Below, in pieces: positions 6,657-13,285 of a stretch of 21,460 nucleotides of DNA (within the stretch, counting starts at the first letter, position 1; each line of letters opens with the position of its first letter). Location: contig CAMBHM010000001.1 in NCBI GenBank assembly GCA_945867185.1, positions 1-21,460 of the forward strand. Reading direction: 5' to 3'. Origin of the DNA: Legionella genomosp. 1. GTDB lineage: Bacteria > Pseudomonadota > Gammaproteobacteria > Legionellales > Legionellaceae. Position numbers and translations under genes: made by a program. Below the pieces are notes generated by a model. The model was not told the origin of the DNA and made no database searches. It saw nothing but the letters and a program-made list of their open reading frames with translations.

Positions 6657-9600
6657 AGCTTTTGTCACACAGTGTTTCAAACGCCGCGGTATTGTGGTTC
6701 TTGCTTTTTTATTTGTAGCAGCCTACGGACTGTATGCTTGGACAGAACTGCCCCTGGAGGCGTATCCCGATATTGCACCCGTGACGTCGCAAATTATTAC
6801 TCAAGTCACGGGCCTTGCTGCAGCGGAGGTGGAACAACAAGTTACTATTCCTTTAGAGCGGGTGCTCATGGGGACACCAGGCGTGAGTGTCACGCGTTCG
6901 CGCAGTACTTTTGGGTTGTCGTTGATCACGGTGGTGTTTCGAGATGGCACGGATAATTATTGGTCGAGAGAGCGCCTGCTTGAAAAAATCGGGCAAATCA
7001 ACTTACCTTATGGCGCACAGCCTGGATTAGATCCCTTGACTTCTCCGATCGGTGAAATTTATCGATACACATTGGAATCTCCGACGCATACTTTGGCGGA
7101 ATTGTCTGAAATTCAAGTGTGGACGGTTATTCCTTGTCTTAAAAAGGTACCTGGTGTTGTGGAAGTGCCTAATTTTGGAGGCGTCACGTCTCAATTTTTA
7201 TTAGAAGTGGATCCTTTGAAATTATCGAAATATCAGCTTTCTTTGCAACAAATTGAAGAGGCCATTGTGGCCAATAATGCCAATGCGGGTGGGGGAATTT
7301 TAAAACATGGGGATCAAGGCCTTGTGATAAGAGGGGTAGGGCTTATTCATAATTTATCTGAGTTTGAAGACATCGAGATCAGTGAGCATCACTCGGTGCC
7401 TGTGTATGTTAAAGATTTAGGCCAGGTACGTCTTGGTCAGAAAGATCGGCACGGATTTGCACTGAAGGATGGCAACACGGAAGTCATTGAGGGCATCGTG
7501 CAAATGTTGAAGGGGGAGAATCCTTCGTCGGTATTGAATGGACTGCATGCGGCCATCACGGACTTGAATGAACATCTTTTACCCACCGGGGTGAGTATAA
7601 AACCGTATTTAGATCGGAGTGAACTGGTGCACGCGACGGTCCATACTGTCACGCATACCTTGTTGTATGGTATGACGTTGGTGTCTCTCGTGTTGTTGTT
7701 TTTTTTAGGGAGCTTTCGGGCTGCAGTGATTGTCGCCATCACGATCCCCTTGTCCTTGCTTATCGCATTCATTGGAATGTATCACTTTAATATCCCTGCC
7801 AATTTATTGTCTCTTGGAGCGATTGATTTTGGTATTTTGGTCGATGGCTCCATCGTGATTATGGAAAATATATTAAGACGTCGTGAAGCGCATGCAACAG
7901 AAAAGATGACGGAGGGGGATGTGTTAAAGTCTACCTTGCAGGTAACAAAACCTATTTTTTTCGGCATATTGGTGATTATTACTGCCTATTCCGTATTGTT
8001 TGCCTTTCAACAAATTGAGTATAAATTATTTGCACCGATGGCTTTTGCCATCAGTTTTGCATTGGTTGGGGCGCTGTTAGTGGCCTTGGCGTTGACACCA
8101 GGGTTGGCTTATTGGGCCTATCACAAACCGATTCATGTTTTTAATAATGCATTCATTACTTGGTTGACACCACGATATGAAGCGTTGTTAGGGGGATTGA
8201 TTGGAAAAACAAAAGTGGTCATGAGCTTGTATGCCGGTACTCTGCTGATTGTGATCCTATTGGGGATGAATATCGGCCGTGATTTTCTACCTTACTTAGA
8301 TGAAGGATCCATTTGGTTACAAGTGGTATTACCGTCTGGAGTCTCTTTAGATAAAGCGCGAGCGATAGCAACGGAGCTTCAGACTGCTACGTTGGAGTTT
8401 CCAGAGATCAATCATATTGTGGCGCAGTTGGGGCGTAATGAGGACGGCACTGATCCCTACACACCCTCGCATGTGGAGTGTGCGATTACCTTAAAGCCGT
8501 ATGATACCTGGCCTTCTGGCATGACCAAACAAGAACTTATTCGGGCATTGTCTAAACGGTATGCAATGATTGCAGGGGTACAGGTGGCTTTTACTCAACC
8601 TATGGTTGACGGCATTCTGGATAAGGTAGCTGGCGCACACAGTGATTTGGTAGTAAAAATTGAGGGTAATGATTTGACGCAGGGACGAATCATGGCGCAA
8701 GCCGTTGCGAGGATTTTGAAAACAGTGCGGGGAGCAGAGGATGTTATTATCGATCAAGAGCCCCCTGTGACGGAGGTACGAATTACAGTCGATCGAGAAG
8801 CCATGGGACGTTTCGGGATTCATATTGCTGATGTGATGGATCTGATTCAAACCGGTGTTGCTGGGAAGCCTGTGTCACGCATTTATATTGAAGAGCGCAG
8901 CTATGATGTCAGTGTGCGGTTTAAAGAACAAGCACGGAATGATCCTGACGATATTGGACGGTTGCTAGTGAAAGCTTCTAATGGGGCATTGATTTCTCTT
9001 TCGCAATTTGCACAAGTGAAATTTGCACAAGGTCAGACCACCATCACGCATGAAGGGATGCGTCGCCAATTATTGGTGCGTTTAAACATTCGAGGACGAG
9101 ACTTGGCTTCTTTCACGAAGGAAGCCAAGCGGAAGGTGGCGCATCAATTGCATTATAAGCATACAGATTATGAGATCACTTGGGGAGGACAGCTTGAAAA
9201 TCAACAACGTGCCGAAGCACGATTGGCCATTATCATTCCCTTCTTGTTGGTGTTGATGTTTGTCTTATTGTTCTCTCAATTTGGGAACTTGCGGCATCCG
9301 AGCTTGATTTTGATGTCGGTGCCGCTTGCATTATTCGGGGGGTTGTCAGCGTTATTATTGCGCGGAATGACATTGAATGTATCGAGCGCAGTGGGGTTCA
9401 TTGCGTTATTTGGTGTCGTAGTACTCAATGCCATCATCATGATCGCCAATTTAAATCGTTGGCAAAGGGAGCACCATACTACTTTAAAAGAAGATATTAT
9501 TCGCGGCGCGCGCGAACGCATGCGACCGGTGTTGATGACAGCAACGGTGGCGGCCGTCGGCATGGTGCCTGCTGCCCTGTCTCATGGATTAGGGAGTGAT

Positions 9601-9753
9601 GTACAGCGACCCTTGGCAACCGTGATTGTGGGCGGGCTGTTTACAGCGACGGCACTGACCCTGATTTTGTTGCCAGCATTGTATTACATGATAGAAACTC
9701 GGATCCAAGCACGGCACACGCGTCGTTTGTCACATGATTCGGGATCACTATGA
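6649..9753 (+). CDS. CzcA-type heavy-metal efflux RND permease
   Basis: This 1034-residue proton-driven inner-membrane pump is the trimeric core of a three-part exporter. It has the RND layout: a first membrane helix after MIEAFVTQCFKRRG, a large periplasmic loop (LEAYPDIAPVTSQIITQVTG), a helix bundle about 335-495, a second loop, and a C-terminal helix bundle. The fourth helix carries DFGILVDGSIVIMEN with Asp393, Asp399 and Glu406. This D-x5-D-x6-E pattern marks divalent-metal (Zn/Co/Cd/Ni, CzcA/CnrA) pumps, as opposed to Cu/Ag CusA pumps, which keep only the second Asp. Legionella HelA belongs to the same family. It overlaps the adaptor gene by 8 bases and the outer-membrane-factor gene by 4 (ATGA). 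The actual metal is not determined. Confidence 0.95.
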   Translation: MIEAFVTQCFKRRGIVVLAFLFVAAYGLYAWTELPLEAYPDIAPVTSQIITQVTGLAAAEVEQQVTIPLERVLMGTPGVSVTRSRSTFGLSLITVVFRDGTDNYWSRERLLEKIGQINLPYGAQPGLDPLTSPIGEIYRYTLESPTHTLAELSEIQVWTVIPCLKKVPGVVEVPNFGGVTSQFLLEVDPLKLSKYQLSLQQIEEAIVANNANAGGGILKHGDQGLVIRGVGLIHNLSEFEDIEISEHHSVPVYVKDLGQVRLGQKDRHGFALKDGNTEVIEGIVQMLKGENPSSVLNGLHAAITDLNEHLLPTGVSIKPYLDRSELVHATVHTVTHTLLYGMTLVSLVLLFFLGSFRAAVIVAITIPLSLLIAFIGMYHFNIPANLLSLGAIDFGILVDGSIVIMENILRRREAHATEKMTEGDVLKSTLQVTKPIFFGILVIITAYSVLFAFQQIEYKLFAPMAFAISFALVGALLVALALTPGLAYWAYHKPIHVFNNAFITWLTPRYEALLGGLIGKTKVVMSLYAGTLLIVILLGMNIGRDFLPYLDEGSIWLQVVLPSGVSLDKARAIATELQTATLEFPEINHIVAQLGRNEDGTDPYTPSHVECAITLKPYDTWPSGMTKQELIRALSKRYAMIAGVQVAFTQPMVDGILDKVAGAHSDLVVKIEGNDLTQGRIMAQAVARILKTVRGAEDVIIDQEPPVTEVRITVDREAMGRFGIHIADVMDLIQTGVAGKPVSRIYIEERSYDVSVRFKEQARNDPDDIGRLLVKASNGALISLSQFAQVKFAQGQTTITHEGMRRQLLVRLNIRGRDLASFTKEAKRKVAHQLHYKHTDYEITWGGQLENQQRAEARLAIIIPFLLVLMFVLLFSQFGNLRHPSLILMSVPLALFGGLSALLLRGMTLNVSSAVGFIALFGVVVLNAIIMIANLNRWQREHHTTLKEDIIRGARERMRPVLMTATVAAVGMVPAALSHGLGSDVQRPLATVIVGGLFTATALTLILLPALYYMIETRIQARHTRRLSHDSGSL

Positions 9754-11213
9754 GAGGGCTGATAGGATTTATAGTGGTCACGATGTTGTCTGGCTGTGTG
9801 TTAGGGCCAACGTTTCATTCGCCCAAACCGCCTAGGATGTCTTATAAAACACCACAGGGTACGGCTTCATCAGCGGTGCGACAGGGAGCAGCGCAGACGT
9901 TTCATCAGTCGGTGCCTATTCCACAACAGTGGTGGACCGTATTTCATTCTAAACCGTTGAACCAACTGCTCATTGAGGCCTTCCGGGCTAATCCAGATTT
10001 AAAAGCGGCGAGTGCTGCGTTGAGCATCGCACATGAGAATACAGCAATCCAGCGGGCCCAATTTTTTCCACAAGTAGGGGGGGTGGTTAATCCCTCTCAT
10101 CAATTGACGGCAGGTACTTTTGCAAGTAATTTGTCGTCAAATGCCTACCTGTATACGTTGACCCTAGCGAGCCTAAACATTTCTTATGCCCCTGATGTAT
10201 TGGGGTTGAATCACCGTCGTGTGGAGTCATTAGAGGCCGTGGCAGAGGTCGCAGCCTTTCAGTGTGAGGCGGTTCATCTGACGCTGGCTTCTCATTTGGT
10301 GCTGGCGGTTATCCAAGAGGGGTTGCTACAAACACAATTGCAAGCGACGCTTCGACAGATTGCCATTGCGCAAGAACAACTGCAATTGGTGAAAAAACAA
10401 CGTGATTTGGGGCAAGTGGGTGCCGATCTTGTTTTGAGTCAAGAGGCGCTGTACGCCAATATCAAAGGCCTGTTACCACCATTGCGACAACAATTGGCTG
10501 AGCAATCTCACTTGATAGCGGCGTTATCGGGCCATTTTCCGAATGAGCCACGGCCACCCATTTTTACGTTGAAGCAGTTGACTTTACCACAAGCCTTACC
10601 GATTCGGTTACCGTCTGAGTTGGTTCGTCAACGACCAGATATTCGCGCAGCCGAGGCAGCCATGCATGCAGCCAGTGCTGCCGTTGGCGTGGCGTTGATC
10701 AATCGATTTCCTAGTATCGTATTATCGGCCACTGGCGGGGTGGCTCCGGTGAGTTTTTCTCCGAATAGTGTGCCGTCCTATTTTTCTCTGTTGCCCACAG
10801 GGGGCGCTTGGTTTTGGGGATTTGGTGCTAATGTTGTGGGTAGTATTTTCGATGGGGGCGCTTTGTGGCACCAACAACAGGCAGCCATGGCGGCCTATAC
10901 GCTATCGGTTGCTCAGTATCGTCGGGTGGTACTGGATGCATTCCAGCAAGTAGCAGACACTCTAAAAGCGATAGAAGCGGACGCTAGCGCGTTGAAGATA
11001 ACAGCTGAAGGGCAACGCGCTTTGCAAAAAAGTCTTGCTGTTGCCAAGAAGAAATGGGCTTTGGGTCTGATAGGCTACCCGGATGTGTTGGGGGCAGAGC
11101 AAGCTTATCAACAAGGTGTGATGGTGCTAGCAGCAAGGCAAGCTGCGCGTTTGAATGATACGGTAGCGTTGTTTCAGGCATTAGGGGGCGGTTGGATCCC
11201 CCAGCAATCGTAA
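9750..11213 (+). CDS. NodT/OprM-type outer-membrane efflux lipoprotein
   Basis: The 487-residue product forms the outer-membrane duct of the RND exporter. The signal peptide ends in lipobox LSGC with lipidation at Cys16, followed by the VLGPTF start typical of NodT/OprM factors. Two outer-membrane-efflux repeats are visible: SKPLNQLLIEAFRANPDLKAASAALSIA in the first and LPSELVRQRPDIRAAEAAMHAASAAVGVALINRFPSI in the second. The second holds the conserved RPDI motif. Four bases overlap with the pump gene. A weak stem at 11224-11261 follows the stop, but no clear U-tract terminator serves this strand. Confidence 0.93.
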   Translation: MRGLIGFIVVTMLSGCVLGPTFHSPKPPRMSYKTPQGTASSAVRQGAAQTFHQSVPIPQQWWTVFHSKPLNQLLIEAFRANPDLKAASAALSIAHENTAIQRAQFFPQVGGVVNPSHQLTAGTFASNLSSNAYLYTLTLASLNISYAPDVLGLNHRRVESLEAVAEVAAFQCEAVHLTLASHLVLAVIQEGLLQTQLQATLRQIAIAQEQLQLVKKQRDLGQVGADLVLSQEALYANIKGLLPPLRQQLAEQSHLIAALSGHFPNEPRPPIFTLKQLTLPQALPIRLPSELVRQRPDIRAAEAAMHAASAAVGVALINRFPSIVLSATGGVAPVSFSPNSVPSYFSLLPTGGAWFWGFGANVVGSIFDGGALWHQQQAAMAAYTLSVAQYRRVVLDAFQQVADTLKAIEADASALKITAEGQRALQKSLAVAKKKWALGLIGYPDVLGAEQAYQQGVMVLAARQAARLNDTVALFQALGGGWIPQQS

Positions 11214-11223
11214 AGCAAAATCA

Positions 11224-11261
11224 TTCCAACTCATAATGTCGATATTTTTTAATAGTTGGAA
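11224..11261 (+). other. Inverted repeat after the efflux operon
   Basis: TTCCAACT (11224-11231) and AGTTGGAA (11254-11261) pair perfectly around a 22-base AT-rich loop, starting 10 bases after the operon stop. It could slow or protect the 3' end of the mRNA. With the long loop and no T-tract after it, it is not a standard intrinsic terminator. Confidence 0.35.
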
Positions 11262-11265
11262 ACTT

Positions 11266-11302
11266 ACAAAAACAAGCGGTAAGGATCGCGCGCGATCCTT
11301 AC
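11266..11302 (-). terminator. Candidate intrinsic terminator for the solute-binding protein gene
   Basis: A perfect 24-base palindrome (12-base arms of GTAAGGATCGCG, 11279-11302) contains the TAA stop of the solute-binding protein gene. On the minus strand it is followed by CGCTTGTTTTTG, a T-rich tract suited to Rho-independent termination. A perfect palindrome needs a few central unpaired bases to fold as a hairpin, so the real stem is shorter. On the plus strand a C-run follows, so termination there is unlikely. Confidence 0.55.
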
Positions 11303-12060
11303 TCCCCCATCCCCATATAGGTATTATACAGGTTGAGATAGGCCTTGCTGTTTTCTATGGTTTTTAATTGCACATCAAAGGCTTGTATCAATGCGGCATT
11401 ATTTGGTAAGGCCATGATGCCGATCCCATCGCCTACTTTCATGGGTTTATCGAGTGCAAAGAAAGCGCCACCTCCATTGAGCATCCAATAACCGGCCTCA
11501 TTGTTATCCAAAAAGGCCGCTTTAATGATCCCATCATGCAAGGCTGAGATGAGGGTGGTTGGGGTGCGATACATAGCAATTTTAAAGCGATCGCCATAGT
11601 GTTTTGTAAAATAACTATAATAAATGCCGGCGTTTACGATCTCCCTTTCTTGAAGCAGTCCAACAACGGTGCCCTTGGGCAGATCACTCAATGTTTTGAT
11701 GCCACTTTGTTTCGTGACTAAAAACTGCCCCTCACTGAGTAAGTAGGGGTATGAAAAAATATACCCTTCATTCAAAGGATTGGGAGGCACATAAAAATCG
11801 ATCCCATCCAAGGCCACATCAATGCGTCCCTCTTTTAAGGCTGTGAATAGTTGGTAATAATCCATCACAATCAGGTTACACGTTTGATTCATGCGTTGAC
11901 AAAGCAGATGGATCAAATCCATTTCAAACCCTTGACTGGAAGAGATAACATAAGGCGGATCAAAGGCTACAGTGCCGACTCGAATGGCTGAAAAAGCGGG
12001 GGAAAAGGGGGTAAATAAGCCTATCGCCAGAGAAAACAGGAGGGTGAAAGTCCGTATCAT
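11299..12060 (-). CDS. Periplasmic solute-binding protein, amino-acid (SBP_bac_3) type
   Basis: The ATG at 12060 is chosen over an upstream start at 12123. It follows TTAGGAC at proper spacing and begins directly with a signal peptide (MIRTFTLLFSLAIGLFTPFSPAFSA, cleavage near residue 25), giving 253 residues. The mature start IRVGTVAFDPPYVI, then GFEMDLIHLLCQRM, ALKEGRIDVALDGI and SYPYLLSEGQFLV, are classic positions of the polar-amino-acid binding-protein fold (ArtJ/HisJ-like). The middle SDLPKGTVVGLLQ is the domain-crossing region. No permease or ATPase genes stand nearby, so it is an orphan here and may serve a remote ABC transporter or act as a sensor. Its ligand cannot be read from the sequence. 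Confidence 0.85.
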   Translation of the reverse strand: MIRTFTLLFSLAIGLFTPFSPAFSAIRVGTVAFDPPYVISSSQGFEMDLIHLLCQRMNQTCNLIVMDYYQLFTALKEGRIDVALDGIDFYVPPNPLNEGYIFSYPYLLSEGQFLVTKQSGIKTLSDLPKGTVVGLLQEREIVNAGIYYSYFTKHYGDRFKIAMYRTPTTLISALHDGIIKAAFLDNNEAGYWMLNGGGAFFALDKPMKVGDGIGIMALPNNAALIQAFDVQLKTIENSKAYLNLYNTYMGMGE

Positions 12061-12132
12061 GAATGGCGTCCTAATAAGAGATCCCAGATTAATAACACTA
12101 ACACCGTTGCAATGGAATGCCAAGTGACGACT

Positions 12133-12477
12133 TTAATTACACACGCGGCTTCGAATGCAATTTCCATTAGGGAAGCAGCGTTGCACGATGGTGCATTGCG
12201 GTGCGTAATACCTGCCGAAGGGGACGCCTACGACTATGCCTGGGCCACCATAATAGCCGCCATAATAACCACCATGGTAGTATCCGCCACCATGGTAGTG
12301 TCCACCGCCATGATAATATCCGCCGCCATGATAGCCGCCTCCGTGAAATCCGCCGCCATGAAAACCACCACCATGCCACGCACTGGCGGTAGTACAAATC
12401 AACAAGCTGACTGTGAATAAGAGGATACGGGGTAGTTGACGCATAAAACCGATTGTGTTTCTCCTCAGATCGTTCAT
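12133..12477 (-). CDS. Secreted Gly/His/Tyr-rich small protein with regular Cys tail
   Basis: The ATG at 12477 has AAGGA seven bases upstream. An ATG at 12501 in the same frame lacks a ribosome-binding site. The 114-residue product has a signal peptide ending LLICTTASA, then a low-complexity region of HGGG units separated by F, Y or HY, fading into YYGG repeats. After VPFGRYYAPQ comes a tail with four cysteines spaced exactly C-x5-C-x5-C-x5-C. Two disulfides in the periplasm are plausible, and the His array could bind divalent metals. I know no function for it. It lies between the solute-binding protein and dedA on the same strand, and the metal-efflux operon ends nearby on the other strand. 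Confidence 0.8.
   Translation of the reverse strand: MNDLRRNTIGFMRQLPRILLFTVSLLICTTASAWHGGGFHGGGFHGGGYHGGGYYHGGGHYHGGGYYHGGYYGGYYGGPGIVVGVPFGRYYAPQCTIVQRCFPNGNCIRSRVCN
12245..12375 (-). repeat. Imperfect tandem repeat encoding HGGG(F/Y) units
   Basis: Codons for about six HGGG units, one HGG and two YYGG units repeat imperfectly at 12-18 base periods inside the Gly/His-rich gene. Such repeats can expand or contract by slippage without breaking the frame when the unit is a multiple of three. Confidence 0.8.
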
Positions 12478-12505
12478 GATGATGTCCTTATAAAGAGTCA
12501 TAGTT

Positions 12506-12535
12506 GTGATTCATGATCACGTTGAATAAATTATA
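12506..12535 (-). promoter_or_regulatory. Candidate -10 box with downstream dyad ahead of the Gly/His-rich gene
   Basis: A perfect TATAAT (minus strand, 12535-12530) lies about 55 bases before the start codon. Just past the expected transcription start is GTGAT-TCATG-ATCAC (12506-12520), a symmetric 15-mer. A dyad at that place would fit a repressor site. No clear -35 is seen. Confidence 0.35.
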
Positions 12536-12540
12536 GACTA

Positions 12541-13203
12541 TTATCGGGGGGTTCGTAGACGTTGACGTATTTTTTGATTTAAAAAAGTAATCAAAGGCGG
12601 CAAAAGCGAGATAAATACAATGCCATAGAGGACCATTGAAAAGTGCGTTTGAACAAAAGGGCGCGATCCGAAAAAATAGCCGATGCCTAGTAAACTACTC
12701 ACCCAGAGGAGAGCGCTGCTGATGTTATAGCGATGAAAAGACACGAGACTCATGGCACTCACCCCAGCTACAAAAGGGGCAAAGCTACGGATCACAGGGA
12801 TGAATCGTGCAAACAGTAAGGTTTTTCCACCGTGTTTTTCGTAAAATTGATGGGCTTCTTCGAAGTGTTTTTTATCAATGAGCCTGGCGTGTCCATTAGA
12901 AAATAAGTTGGGGCCAAGGACGCGACCTATTCGATAATTGACTTCATTACCGATGGTCGCTGCAAGTATCAAGAGGGGCCATAAGAGGAAGAGGTGGAGG
13001 GGGTTGGTTGGCAGTGCCGTTAGACTGCCCAAGGCAAAGAGTAAAGAATCTCCTGGTAAAAAAGGCACTATCACGAGACCTGTTTCAGCAAAAATGACAG
13101 CAAATGCTGCCAGATAGGTCCACAGGCCGTGGGTTGCTACAAAGGTAACAAGGTATTTATCCAGATGAAGGAGGTTGTTTGTAACTTGATGTAGTGTATC
13201 CAT
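12541..13203 (-). CDS. dedA: DedA family membrane protein
   Basis: The start is set at the ATG at 13203, giving 220 residues, close to the 219 of E. coli DedA. The alternative is a GTG at 13242. The sequence follows DedA closely: HLDKYLVTFVATHGLWTYLAAFAVIFAETGLVIVPFLPGDSLLF at the front, then GNEVNYRIGRVLG, a charged HFEEAHQFYEKHGGKTLLFARFIPVIRSFAPFVAG block with the essential arginines, and several membrane helices at the end. DedA-family (VTT domain) proteins support membrane integrity and lipid carrier (undecaprenyl phosphate or phospholipid) flipping across the inner membrane. The ribosome-binding site is poor for either start. It is divergent from an acyltransferase gene with about 80 bases between them. 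Confidence 0.93.
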   Translation of the reverse strand: MDTLHQVTNNLLHLDKYLVTFVATHGLWTYLAAFAVIFAETGLVIVPFLPGDSLLFALGSLTALPTNPLHLFLLWPLLILAATIGNEVNYRIGRVLGPNLFSNGHARLIDKKHFEEAHQFYEKHGGKTLLFARFIPVIRSFAPFVAGVSAMSLVSFHRYNISSALLWVSSLLGIGYFFGSRPFVQTHFSMVLYGIVFISLLPPLITFLNQKIRQRLRTPR

Positions 13204-13285
13204 GATGAAGTATAAAGAAGAGTCGATAAGCGATGTTAGCACAGATGTTGTATACTACGCGCGGTTAGTTTTTTAACGAGTCTGT

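Noticed and set aside
11279..11302. The palindrome as a terminator of the efflux operon
   Set aside because: On the plus strand it is followed by a C-run, not T-residues. The T-rich tract is on the minus-strand side.
12112..12420. A plus-strand frame with Ala/Met/Ile-rich, membrane-like sequence
   Set aside because: Its hydrophobic look is a by-product of the antisense of the HGGG repeats, and it has no supporting start signals.
12478..12501. Longer start at ATG 12501 for the Gly/His-rich protein
   Set aside because: No ribosome-binding site precedes it, while ATG 12477 has AAGGA at proper spacing.
12505..12520. CRP binding site
   Set aside because: TGTGA and TCAC are separated by seven bases instead of six, and the site would lie downstream of the transcription start.
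13204..13242. GTG start for DedA at 13242
   Set aside because: The ATG at 13203 aligns with the start of E. coli DedA and gives nearly the same length.
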